Shown here: positions 35,590-45,716 of the stretch, one piece after another | How the letters are laid out: each line of letters begins with the position of its first letter | Numbering within the stretch: the first letter of the stretch is position 1 | Assembly: GCF_036850765.1 (NCBI RefSeq) | Contig: NC_089490.1 | Location: 99,808,074 to 99,872,073, forward strand | Reading direction: 5' to 3' | Length of the DNA: 64,000 bases | From: Saccopteryx bilineata | Lineage: Eukaryota > Chordata > Mammalia > Chiroptera > Emballonuridae | Translations under genes and position numbers: made by a program | Notes under the pieces: generated by a model | Told to the model about the DNA's origin: nothing | Database searches by the model: none | The model's input: only the letters and a program-made list of their open reading frames with translations

Positions 35590-35953
35590 AAGTGAGATAT
35601 AGAAAGGCAGGGAGGCAGAGAGACAGATTCCTGCATATGCCTGACCGGGATCCACCAGGCAAGTCCCCTACTGGGTGATGCTCTGTCCATCTGGGGCCAC
35701 TGCTCAATTGCTCAGCAACCAAGCTATTTCAGTGCCTGAGGTGAGGCCATGGAGCCATCCTCAGCATCCAGGGCCAACTTTGCTTGAACCATTCAAGCCA
35801 TGACTGCAGGATGAAAAAAGAGAGAGAGAATAGAGGAGGGGGAGGGGTATAGAAGCAGATGGGCCCTTCTTCTGTGTGCCCTGGCTGGGAATTGAACCTG
35901 GGACATCCACACACCGGGCCGATGCCCTACCACTGATTTAACCAGCCAGGGCC
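35590..35953 (-). mobile_element. Bat tRNA-derived SINE (VES-related), antisense
   Basis: The plus strand shows the reverse of the 32347 type: 'agagacagattcctgcatatgcctgaccgggatccaccaggc', then 'ggagccatcctcagcatccagggccaactttgcttgaacc', a G/A-rich tract, and 'gtgccctggctgggaattgaacctgggacatcc ... aaccagccagggcc' as the tRNA-like head. Confidence 0.9.
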
Positions 35954-37077
35954 CAAAAGAAATTCTAAAACAGATGTTTGATTTGCATGTTTCTATTTCT
36001 GTCCCTTATGGCTTCTAATAAATCACTGGTGAATTGATTTTAACAAGAAAACCTTAGTGAGTGAGCCATACCTGAACAAGGTATGAAAAAGAGTCACTAA
36101 ATTTACTTGTTTGTATTTTTATATTTTTAGCTTACAAAATGCACTAGAATCTAAATGTCATAGGAGTGGAATTGTTTCTCTTGTTTCATTCATGGCTCTG
36201 TCCCAGCACCTGGACTAGTGCCTGGTCGTGTAGTAGGTGCTCAATAAATTAGGTGAGTGGATAGTCTAGAAAACTGAGAGGCAGTATAAATGTAGCCCCA
36301 GCAAAATGGCAAAGCATAGACAGAGTTGAACAGGAATGCTGGGCTCTCCTCACCACCTGGTCTGGAAACTGCTTTCCTGCTGATGAACGATAAAATGCAT
36401 TTTCTTTTTTCTTTTTTTTTACACGTGAGTTGTGTTCAGTGGTCCCCTAATCTTTGAGTCTGGCTTTTCAAATGGATGAAAATAATATTCCAGAGAACAT
36501 CAAACTCAAGCAGAGACCACAGTAAGTGAATCAGTCTGAGCCAATTAGAGGAGACAGGTGAATTGTGAAATTCCCTGGCTGGGCACTCAGGGTGGGTTCA
36601 AGGTCCCTTGCATCATGCAGTGAAAATGTCACACAATTGCAAAAATTCATCAGAGTAAATATACATCCATCTCCACTCTGAGCCCACACCGTAACTAAAT
36701 GTTCACACGCAGGAAAGGCAACGAGGTACAGAGGAGCTGTCTAGACTTCGGTCCCACATGGAGCTGAATTCAACACCTTGCAGGGTGCTGGCAGGCACTG
36801 CCTTGCTGTGAGAGCGGGAAGGACTGACACAAAAGGAAGGTTAAACCCCAGGAAGCAAGGGAAGGCATGAACATCTCATTTCCTTCGATTTGGTAGGATG
36901 CTAAATAAAACCCAGCAAGAAACCGGAGTGCTCAGGACGACACTGACAAAGGGGCAGGAGGATCTCACATTTATAAACAAGTGCCTTTCAGAAAAACTGA
37001 TTTTGTTTTTTAACACTTTGTAGTCAAACCCTTGAAAATATTTAGTGCTTATTTATTTATCATTTTTTTCCCACTTA
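35954..37077. other. No supported gene; L2 3' end at about 36160-36262
   Basis: 'ctgtcccagcacctggactagtgcctggtcgtgtagtaggtgctcaataaattagg' at 36197-36256 is a clear sense L2 3' end. The rest (36390-37000) is unrecognised unique sequence. Confidence 0.5.
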
Positions 37078-37850
37078 TTTAACAAATGCAAACCATGTAT
37101 CCTGTGCTGAGCTAGGCACAAGATGTGACAGGTGACTAAGACAAGTGGCCCCTTGTCTAGGAGCTTCACTCTATATCACACGGGAGAAACACCCACAGCT
37201 AATTGACTTGAAGACAATTTCTATATGTAATTCTAAAAGCCTAGCTTCCTAGGGTTGCTATAACAGATCGCCACACACTTGCTGTTTGAAAACAACAGAA
37301 ATTTATTCTCTCACAGTTCTGGAAGTTAGAAGCCTGAAATCAAGGTGTCATTGGGGACACACTTTTTCCAAAAGCTCTTCAGGACAACGCTGCCATGTCT
37401 CTTCCAGGGTCTGGGAGCTCAAAACGTTCCTTGGATTACGGCTACAAAGCTCTAATCTCTGCCTTCATCTTTACATGATTTTATCCACTTCTCCATCTTT
37501 CTCTTCTGTGTCTCTTATAGGGACACTTGTTGAATTTAGTGCCCATGTAGATAAACCAGGGTGGCCTCATTTGAAGATTTTTAATTATGTCTTCAAAGAG
37601 TCTTTTCCCAAATCAGGTCACATTCACGGGTACCAGGATGGGGCTGTCATTCAACCCACACCGGGTAGTATAGGTCAGTGAAATGGGTAGTATCAAAAAA
37701 GCTTACCTGGAGGAGGGTAACATTTGAGTTGCATTTGAAACAATGTGTAGAAAATGTAGGAGATATACAGGTAAAGTTGGGGCTGTGGGCTGTCATTCTA
37801 GGCAGAAGGAATAGCATGAATGAAAGTATAAAGATATAATGAATGAGTGT
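37078..37850 (+). mobile_element. Old repeat (5437 family) split by a MaLR LTR
   Basis: 'aaaccatgtatcctgtgctgagctaggcac ... ccccttgtctaggagcttc' (37085-37170) and 'gcttacctggaggagggtaacatttgag ... ctaggcagaaggaatagcatgaatg' (37700-37830) are the two halves of the old family seen at 5437 and 17955. The MaLR LTR sits between them, so it inserted later. Confidence 0.45.
37241..37665 (+). mobile_element. ERVL-MaLR LTR (old)
   Basis: The order 'tagggttgctataacagatcgcc', 'aacaacagaaatttattctctcacagttctgg', 'gcctgaaatcaaggtgtc', 'aaatcaggtcacattcacgggtacc' and 'ctgtcattcaaccca' is that of a MaLR-type LTR. A 131-codon plus frame (37286-37681) lies wholly inside it and is not a gene. Confidence 0.75.
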
Positions 37851-38190
37851 AAAGCAACAGCAAGCAGTGCAGTTTTTCTGAAGGGTAATGTGAATGAAGA
37901 AGAGCAGAGAAAGACAAGGCTGGAGATCGAGGCATTGGCCAGACTCTGGACAACTGATGTGCTATGCCATGGAGCTGAGCTACTACTGATCAGTTATGCT
38001 TACCTAGTATGCCATGGCACCCTGATGGGTGATCAGCTCACCAAATATGGTCAAATGTTTGAATAGCTATATTGCAGCCATACTAAACTACTTCCAATTT
38101 TTCAAACTGGACATGCTCACTCTCATCTCTGGGTCTTTGTACTTGCTCTTTCCTCTAGTAGGAATGTTGAGTCTAATTATTCTCTCCATT

Positions 38191-38297
38191 TCTTTTTATT
38201 GACTGTATTGGGGTGACATTGATTAATAAAATTATATAGGTTTCAGGTATACAATTCTATAGTATATCATCTGTATATTGTATTGTGTGTTCTTATT
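38191..38297 (-). mobile_element. L1 3' end fragment, antisense
   Basis: 'gactgtattggggtgacattgattaataaaattatataggtttcaggtatacaattctatagtatatcatctg' is the reverse of the sequence at 33818. Confidence 0.65.
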
Positions 38298-38379
38298 TTA
38301 TGAATAAAGAAAATGATATTCAGAATGAACTGTCCAACACACTACATTATCAACCTCAAGTAAAAAAATTCCAAGGATA

Positions 38380-38798
38380 GCCTGATCAGGCAGTGGTGCA
38401 GTGGATAGAGCATTGGATTGGGATGCAAAGAACCTTGGTTCAAAACCCCAAGGTCGCCGGCTTGAGCATGGGCTCACCAGCTCAAGCGTGGGGTCACTGG
38501 CTTGAGCATGAGATCATAGACATGACCCCATGGTCACTGGCTTGAGCCCAAAGGTTACTGGCTTGAAGCCCAAGGTTGCTAGTCTGAGCCCAAGGTCACT
38601 GGCTTGAGAAAGGGGTCACTGGCTCAGCTGCAGCCTCCCAATCAAGACACATATGATAAAGCAATCAATGAACAACTAAGGTACACAATGAAGAATTGAT
38701 GCTTCTCATCTCTCTCCCTTCCTGCCTGTCTGTCCCTCTCTCTGTCTCTCTCTCTCTGTCTGTCTCACTAAAAATAATAATAAAATAATAATAATAAT
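38380..38798 (+). mobile_element. Bat tRNA-derived SINE, long type with expanded internal repeats
   Basis: It has the same head ('gcctgatcaggcagtggtgcagtgg') and tail ('gataaagcaatcaatgaacaac') as the copies at 13462 and 20478. The middle holds roughly eight degenerate units of about 20 bp like GGTCACTGGCTTGAGCCCAA (about 38452-38630), more than in the sister copies. The tail is (TAA)n. AATTCCAAGGATA (38367-38379) and AATTCTAAGAATA (38799-38811) are the target duplications. Confidence 0.92.
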
Positions 38799-38811
38799 AA
38801 TTCTAAGAATA

Positions 38812-39479
38812 AATGGTAGGTCTTGTTCCTTCATGCTGTAATTTGAAAGTAGCTGAAAGTAGCAAAAAAAGTAGTATAAACTCCAAATAATAGTGGATTA
38901 TTTCTCTTTCAAGTAAATGATGTGAGTTGTCCAGGGCCAGAATGGTGACTCTGCTATTTAAAGTCCTCAGGAACCAAGCTGTTCCCTCTCCCTAGAGTAT
39001 GGTTCTGTCCTCATGATAGAAGGTGGCTTCTAGCAATCCTGCCATCATATCTCTGTTCCAGGCATAAGGATGGATAAAGGGATAAAGAATAAAGGACAAA
39101 GAGCACCCACCAGATGATGTTGAAAGGAAAATTGGTAGAAGCTACTTCATAACATTTCCATGCCCCTCATTACCAAGAATGCCTGTCTTCCTCTGCCCTC
39201 TTGCCTGTGGTTCCAGGAGCCAGGAGGAATCTCTGCATGCTACAGATGACTATCGTGTCCCTGCCTGCACAGCACTATGGACAGGAGTAATGAGGGTGCC
39301 CCAGGACTCTGTGTGCTTCTAGCTAAATGTCACTTAGCCCTCATCTCAGCACTCAAAGCCTCACCACCACTGTCTGCCCTGTCATCAGCTCAACATGCCT
39401 TTTAACCTGTTTACATTAGTCACAGCAAGAACCCCTGAATCCAAAGGCTAACCTTCAACCCCAAAACTCTAATTCCTAC
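38812..39479. other. No recognised feature
   Basis: Nothing certain; C/T-rich text from 39180 may belong to the L2 that ends at 39752. Confidence 0.4.
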
Positions 39480-39752
39480 TCAGCTTCATCGAGAATGAAG
39501 CAACACCCACATCTTCTGTCACTCTCTGTCCTCCTACCTTGCTTCATGATGACATAGCACTTGTCATCACTTGAAATAATGTATTTTTAACTTGTCTATT
39601 TCCTCCCAGTAGATTATAAACTCCTTGGGGGTTATGGATTATTGCAGGGTTTTTTGGGTTTTTTTTGTATATTTTATTCACTGCTGTATCCCTACAGCCC
39701 AGACTACAGAAGGTACTCAATAACTATGTGTTGAATGAATGAATGAATCTCA
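39480..39752 (+). mobile_element. L2 LINE 3' end, clear
   Basis: 'ctcccagtagattataaactccttgggggttatgg', 'ttattcactgctgtatccctacagcccag' and 'aggtactcaataactatgtgttgaatgaatgaatg' are in the L2 order and well preserved. Confidence 0.85.
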
Positions 39753-40079
39753 TTGGTTAAGACTTATATATATGGTAAGACCTGAAGAGGAAAGCTAGGA
39801 AATGCTGTTTCTATGCAGTGATTATAAACCTCACTAAAAACTGGGAGAAGGGAAATATAGGTATGGTGAGACAGTCAGCAATCTCTAATGCAGAGGGTAC
39901 CCACTAAGTGATTTTATGTAAACTTTGTGAGTATGTTTACTTTCACTAAGATAAAACTATAAAGATAGCATATACAAGTCTGCCTGAAAGACAGGATAAG
40001 AGATATGTGACTTAGGAGTTTCAGTGACAGAAAGCTCTGTCAGGAAAAAGACATAGTGAAGAAATAGATGTTTCATCGT

Positions 40080-40187
40080 TTCATATTCATTTTGAAATAT
40101 CCCCTAATTTGGCTCACAAAAATTAGGGGATATTTTATTGCTTCATATTCATTTTGAAGTATCCCCTAATTTTTGTGATCAGTGTAT
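40080..40187. mobile_element. Nested mariner-like MITE
   Basis: A 31-bp word starting TTCATATTCATTTTGAA occurs directly repeated at 40080-40110 and 40142-40172 with one mismatch. ATATCCCCTAATTT (40097-40110) pairs with AAATTAGGGGATAT (40120-40133). The right end reads 'tttttgtgatcagtgtata'. This looks like a mariner-type MITE with a partial second copy. Confidence 0.55.
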
Positions 40188-40287
40188 ATCTATATCTATC
40201 TATTTATTTAGTTGGATGGATAGGTACGTAGGTAAGTAGGTAGGTAGATAGATGATTGATGATAGATGATAGATAGATAGATATGTC
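40187..40287. repeat. GATA/TATC microsatellite
   Basis: Imperfect TCTA units pass into GGTA/GATA units, for example 'aggtaggtagatagatgattgatgatagatgatagatagatag'. Confidence 0.85.
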
Positions 40288-43000
40288 ATAAGATTGTAGT
40301 ATGTATATGAACAACTGATGTTCAAGAAAATTAAGTAAATTGCTCTATGACACAAAATTCATTAAGTGTCAAAATGAATTAAGGGCCAAAATTCATTAAG
40401 GGCCTAAACTTTTGGTTTTGGATTCTACCAGGTGTGCCAGAAAACTTTTTGTCATACTGTTGGGTTTTTGTTGATTCTTTATAGACAGAGATATGTATGG
40501 AGGGGAAGGTGAGTATATATGTGGTCAGAAAATCTATATGCTTCAGACTGAGCTAATGACTAGGAGTTGAACATAGCTCAGGAGACATGAGAGGCCAGAG
40601 AATTCTGAATTTGTAAACTGATGTGTTTTGAAATACTCCGTGAATAACTGTCAGACCCCAGCTAGTTCTAGATGTCTCTGTGCATCCAATACCTTATCTG
40701 CTGTACTATTTAGTTACTGACTGTTCCATATGAACATCTATATGTAACCTTTACAACTGGAATCATAGGTAAATTCCCAGCATCATTTGTATTAGCCAAC
40801 TGCCCTATATATTGCTGAAAATAAATTAAAGTAAAAAATAAATAAGTAAATAAAACAGGAGAGTTATCTTTCTATTTTTTCCAGCTCCCCTCATAAGATC
40901 TGAGTGTTATAGTGAAAATGACAATTTTGTTAGTAATGTGTGAGTCTGAGCCAAACTCAGCTTTCTCCTTTTCAGATGTCAAGCCTAAAGAAAGTACTGA
41001 CAAAGAGGTGTTAAAAAAAAAAGAAGAAGTTGCCACATTTTTGGGCAAACTATTTGACATGTGGGACATCATTATTTCAGAAAGCAACATGGCTCCTGGT
41101 AATAGACCCAATCCTCCCAAACCACCCCACCATCACCACCACTGCGTACAAACAGAATATCATCTCTTTAAAGATCCCAAAGCCAACGAATAAGAGGGAA
41201 ATGAGTCCTAGAACTCCTTGTGTCTTCAAGGTTTTAAAGTACAAAGGGAGGCAGGCATCTGATTCTACCTCATCAAGGAAGTAGACCTTGAGTGGCATTA
41301 TCAGAGCACTAGATTTTCCCTATCAGAGCCCTGCCCCATTACATGGAAATTCCTTCTTGGTTAGTCTCCACCTATCTAGTGTGTGCTTTCTGAGGTCAGG
41401 AACTGTCTCTGTCTTTTCACCTAGACAACTCCCATACTTCTATAAAGTCTGGTAGGTAATAAATACTCAGTATAATACTATTGAATCAATTCAGCTATCA
41501 CATCTTAAATGGCAAGTGTGGGAGTTGGATTAAGTGGGAAGCACAGAGAGAAAGGTTAAGGAAGTAATAGATTATCATAGAGAAAAACTGTTGAATAAAA
41601 CCTAATAAAATTTGATAGTTGTCTACAGAAATTTTAGTCTCCACACTCAGGTGACCTCACTTTATAAACTTATTTTTGAATTTTTAAAGCATAGATGTAT
41701 TTTTTTAGCAGTCATACAATGTAAGGAAGTCTAAAATTATTATTGTTAAAGATGACATTGATTTGGGTCGGTGTCATTCTAAGCTTCACGTGAGCTGGAA
41801 AGAGGCATGAGTTGGTTGTCACAGAAATTAGGAAATGATTCAGATTCATAAAGAAGCTTGATTGGAATATGGAATTGACTTGCAATTCAGTATATTTTTA
41901 GTTGATGTTGAAGCTAGATTCAAAATTAAATCTTCTATCAGTTAATTGTGCAAAAGAGTGTTTAATTAATTTCATCAAAAGCACTGCTGTGATGAAATAA
42001 TAGTATTCTATTTAGCACACTTGCTTCAAATGTCTTGCCTTAGACTCCAATTCTATTCCAACTTTTCCTAACTCTTCAAACAAAAAGACACAAACCCAAC
42101 ACATAAACCACTCAACAAACCAAACAAACAAAACAACCTTTATGAGTAGATGGATGATCTATAATTTCTTGCCTGAGGCACTAGAGATCTGTTAAAGAGA
42201 AAACAACAGGCCTCAAATGGCATCACTTGTGCTAAAACACATGATAAAAAATCTACTTAGTAACTGACCTAATTGCTGTTTCAACCTCTCTAAGAAATAT
42301 GTATAAGCTTAATCAACCAGTCTGGAATTTTCTGGTCAACATCAATGAGGTTATCTGTTACATGGCCCTTTCTATCCCCCTTCTAATCTTTCCTTAGAAA
42401 GAAGAGGCAATCTGCATAATAAAAATACTTGCCCTTGTCTTCCCCCACCTACCCGAAAATAAGTCCTTGTATAAAAATGTTTTTTTCTTTTGTTAATAGT
42501 TCCCTTGTCCCACCCTCCTTCCTATGAACCCTCCCATTTTGCACAGTTTCTCAGAACACCCTTCTAGTTGCTAGATAGGATGTTGCCCAAATTCATGAAT
42601 TGCTTAACAAAGCCAATTAGATCTTAAAATTTACTCAGTTGAAAATTGTTCTTTAACAAGTCCTTTTAGAAGGTAGTGTTTTGATATAGAGAGTGCTATT
42701 ATGTGAGATTTATCCCATCTATCAGTATTTGAATCCTGAAATTATCAGTGGTAAATGATATAAAAGGAATTTAACATTTATATTTTCATACACATATAAA
42801 TTATGAAGATATATATATTTCTATAAATACAGTGTTAAGGGAGAAATGTCAGGAGAGATCTCATGTAAGCCTTATAAATATTTGTACCTTCACTAAAATG
42901 AAACTAAAAGGCATCACCCTTTATAAAAACACCATCCTGATGTTTTAAACATATTATATATTACAATTCCTTCTTGATTAAACACTTTCCAATATAATAA
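40288..43000. other. No supported gene; L2 3' end at about 41380-41476
   Basis: 'ggtcaggaactgtctctgtc ... ctataaagtctggtaggtaataaatactcagtataatac' at 41395-41476 is L2-like in sense. Frames of 73-93 codons at 40872-41298 overlap on both strands and have no domain. The rest is AT-rich. Confidence 0.45.
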
Positions 43001-43200
43001 TGGTTAGTATCTATAAAGCTCTTCCTATATTTTGGGACCCATAGAACATCTGTATGTATATTGTGGCATTTCATTCTTTCAACCATCCTAAGAATAGCTA
43101 CTATTGTAATCTTCATTTACCCATAAAAAAGTTCAGCATAGAAAGATGAAGTGAGTTGACAAATAACAGACAAAGTCATCTCAAATTCCAAAGTCTTGTC
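43001..43200 (-). mobile_element. MIR SINE, antisense (old)
   Basis: 'ggcatttcattctttcaaccatcctaagaatagctactattgtaatcttcatttacccat' and 'agaaagatgaagtgagttgacaaataacagacaaagtc' are in antisense MIR order. Confidence 0.65.
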
Positions 43201-43706
43201 CTCTCCCTTAGTTTTAGGAAATGGCCTGGTTACAGAAAATATGCATGATAAAAACTCTTTTGTCTCTTTCCTGTGGCCATTCTATTTGTGATTTTATGAC
43301 ATGAAGAGTGTTTCTCACTAGACCCTAAGTTACTTTCCCCCATTTTCATCCTTGTCCTGGATAAAAGTACTAAATCCAACTTTATTTGCCCATGATTTTT
43401 CTGATGTAAGAAAAGTTTAGCTTCTTCTCTAATATGCATTTTTGCCTTCTTTGCCTATTTCCATTAGGAAAAGATCACCCCCCCCCAAAGAAAGGTTCAT
43501 AACATCTGCACACAAAAAGAAGCATTCTCCCAGTTGTCCAAAAGTTATGCTGAATCGCTCTGACTGTAGCTGGGATCAGGTAAGATAAAATTTAGGGATC
43601 TGACTTATACATTGAGTGACTACATGCAACCTTCACAAAAAGGAAGCCTACATATGAATTTGTGCTAATTCCTGTTTTGAACTAAGCCATGTTCTGAAAA
43701 TATATA
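43201..43706. other. No recognised feature; C run at 43478-43488
   Basis: Nothing recognised apart from a short run of C. Confidence 0.45.
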
Positions 43707-43708
43707 TA

Positions 43709-44300
43709 TACAGTAAGTCATGGTACACTTTTGACCGGTCACAGGAAAGCAACAAAAGACGATAGAAATGGGAAATCTGCACCAAATAAAAGGAAAACTC
43801 TCCCAGTTTCATACCTATTTAGTGCAGTTCGATGTGGGCTCACGCACAGATTTTTTAGGGCTCCTTAGGTAGCTATCCTGTATAGCGACTACAGACTCGT
43901 CACTGACTGATGGCCTACCAGAACGGGGTTTCTCCACCAAACTGCCGGTTTCTATCAACTGCTTATCCCACCGAGTAATGTTATTCCTATGTGGTGGCGC
44001 TTTGTTATAATCGCGCCGATATTCATGTTGCACTTTGGTCACAGATTTGAATTTAGCGAGCCACAGAACACACTGAACTTTCCTCTGTACAGTCCATATC
44101 TCGACTGGCATGGCCACGGGCTGCTCCACTGTATACACGGTGTTACATCATCATCTGCACATGCACACATGCTGCCACATCATCCTACAGAAACTGGGAG
44201 GGTTTTCCTTTTATTTGGTGCAGATTTCACATTTCTATTGTCTTTTGTTGCTTTCTTGTGACCAGTCAAAAGTGCACCATGACTTTACGGACACACTGTA
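43709..44300 (-). mobile_element. Tc1/mariner transposon, internally deleted, with long inverted repeats
   Basis: Flanking TA dinucleotides (43707-43708 and 44301-44302) and terminal inverted repeats of about 102 bp (43709-43810) and 111 bp (44190-44300) define the element. The repeats agree at all but about six positions, apart from a 9-bp gap near the outer end of the left one. Only the N-terminal part of a transposase is present between them, on the minus strand. The element is therefore a deletion derivative that could move only with a transposase supplied elsewhere. Confidence 0.93.
43815..44138 (-). pseudogene. Tc1/mariner transposase, N-terminal DNA-binding part only
   Basis: The 107-codon frame carries the sequence VQCVLWLAKFKSVTKVQ, then APPHRNNITRWDKQL and GSLVEKPRSGRPSVSDE. 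This is the helix-turn-helix region of the transposase group often labelled DUF4817, which binds the element's inverted repeats. A short tail with RSPKKS follows, and then the frame stops near the left inverted repeat. No DDE/D catalytic domain is present; such transposases are usually three times as long. The true start may be internal to the frame, because the first 13 or so residues do not look like the domain. It is non-functional as a transposase, though a DNA-binding fragment could in principle be made. By family, DUF4817-type enzymes are commonest in insects and some vertebrates. Confidence 0.85.
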
Positions 44301-44319
44301 TATAATTGTTTTATATTGG

Positions 44320-44895
44320 TGTAGGGCCAATAATCACTGTCGTTGCTGCCATTCACATGCAGGTTCTCATTGGATTTGGGCAGATAGTAAAGAAACAGTG
44401 AAGCCAAAAAATGGTGAACCATTCTTTTATTAAAGTCTTGCACCAACCGACGAGCAAACACACAGGGCTCCCAAAGCCACTGACACATTCTCCGGTTCTA
44501 CAACCAGGAGAATCTTCTCTGGTTTCTCCTAGAATCAAAAGTCCCACTAGTCTTAATGGAGCTCGCAAAGCCCTTTATCTCTGGTTCCTCATCTGCACAC
44601 CTTCTCCCTCTCTGCATATGGCTTCTTCTTCAGCACTCTGCATTCTCTCTGCTCTCCCTGCAAAACATGGTTTCCTTCTATTTCTTCTCCTTCTCTCTCT
44701 TTCTTCTTCTCTTCAAAACTTTCTGGTGTGAAAACCTCTCCTCCAGCAAACATTAGCAAGACAATGGCCCTTCTCAAGCAAGAAGGTAATTTACAATTTC
44801 ACAGATATATACCTGGCGTTGCCCAGCACCAGTTTTTAACACTAGAAGTGAGCAAACTCAAATAATACAAATTTTACAAACTCATTTGCCCAACA
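44320..44895 (-). mobile_element. Solo LTR, 576 bp
   Basis: It begins TGTAGGGC and ends GCCCAACA on the plus strand, so the termini are inverted TG...CA ends agreeing at 7 of 8 positions. It is flanked by an exact 5-bp duplication ATTGG (44315-44319 and 44896-44900). On the minus strand it has an AATAAA poly(A) signal at 44426-44431 in the expected 3' third. No internal retroviral sequence adjoins it, so it is a solo LTR left by recombination. I do not recognise the family; it is not the LTR of the provirus next door. Confidence 0.8.
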
Positions 44896-44900
44896 ATTGG

Positions 44901-45144
44901 CCACTAAGTGTAAGGAGAATGGTGTGTGGACGCAGACTGCCCTTTCATTTTTATTGTCATCGTATGTGTTGCACAATGTCACCAATATGCATGATGTTTC
45001 CTAGTTCTTGGTTTGATAGTTTTTCATTTGGGTTTATCTGTAGGCTGAGGAAATATACAGAAAGCCATAAGCAATGAAGAACTCTTTTTATGAGATGCAT
45101 CAAAAAGAGTTTTTGTTTTTGTTTCTTTTTTTAATGTACAATGA
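44901..45144. other. Spacer before the provirus
   Basis: 244 bp with no recognised feature, ending at the GAAGC target site (45145-45149). Confidence 0.5.
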
Positions 45145-45149
45145 GAAGC

Positions 45150-45502
45150 TGTTGGAATCCATGGGAGTCCGAAAAGACCAGTGTAACAGGCTTTATAGAA
45201 AAGAAAAAAGGAACCCTGCCAGGCATTTCTCCAGGGAGAAGGGCACCAGTTACAGACTAGGAGCAAATTTTATAGGATTTGGGAGAACCTGAGGGGGTAC
45301 TGAGTCAAAAGTTCTGGTATGTTCCCTTTTATGGTTTTAGGATTTCAGCTTTCTGGAATGCTCCTTCTTGGGGCAGGTTGACCAACTTCCTGGAACTCTG
45401 CTGCCTCAGGGGTGATTATCCAGTAAGTAAGGGTGAGGTCAGGCAGCCAGGTGGGACAACAAAAGGGCAGTTGGAAGTTCTGGTAAATTCATATATCTAT
45501 CA
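45150..45502 (-). repeat. 3' LTR of the provirus
   Basis: 353 bp. On the minus strand it starts TGATAGATATATG at 45502 and ends ...CCAACA at 45150. It matches the 5' LTR throughout, most closely in its first 84 bp (45419-45502), which are identical. A TATAAAA word is retained at about 45262-45270. The poly(A) signal position reads TATAAAG-like in place of AATAAA, so this copy has lost the standard signal. The purine tract next to it is only AAAAAA and is weak. Confidence 0.93.
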
Positions 45503-45716
45503 TTTTTTAAACTCTGTGGTATGATAAAAAAGGAAAAGAGGTGGGGAGAAGGAAAGGGTATGGAGTTCAGGAAGGAGAGTTGTCTTAGACTGGCTATCTT
45601 CCGGAGCTATTTCCTGCTGTTATCCCTATAGGAGGCCTCCTTCATGAACCCTCCCTGGGGCAGTTGGAGTAGGGATCATAAAAGCATTTGATAGTAGGTA
45701 ATCCTGGAGATTTCTC

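Noticed and set aside
37286..37681. 131-codon plus-strand open frame
   Set aside because: It lies inside an old MaLR LTR, which does not code for protein.
38452..38630. Repeat array that might be a satellite
   Set aside because: The units are internal to a SINE with its own target duplications.
45135..45149. 3' LTR starting at a TGTAC word at 45135
   Set aside because: That boundary leaves no target duplication, while a start at 45150 gives exact GAAGC on both sides of the provirus.
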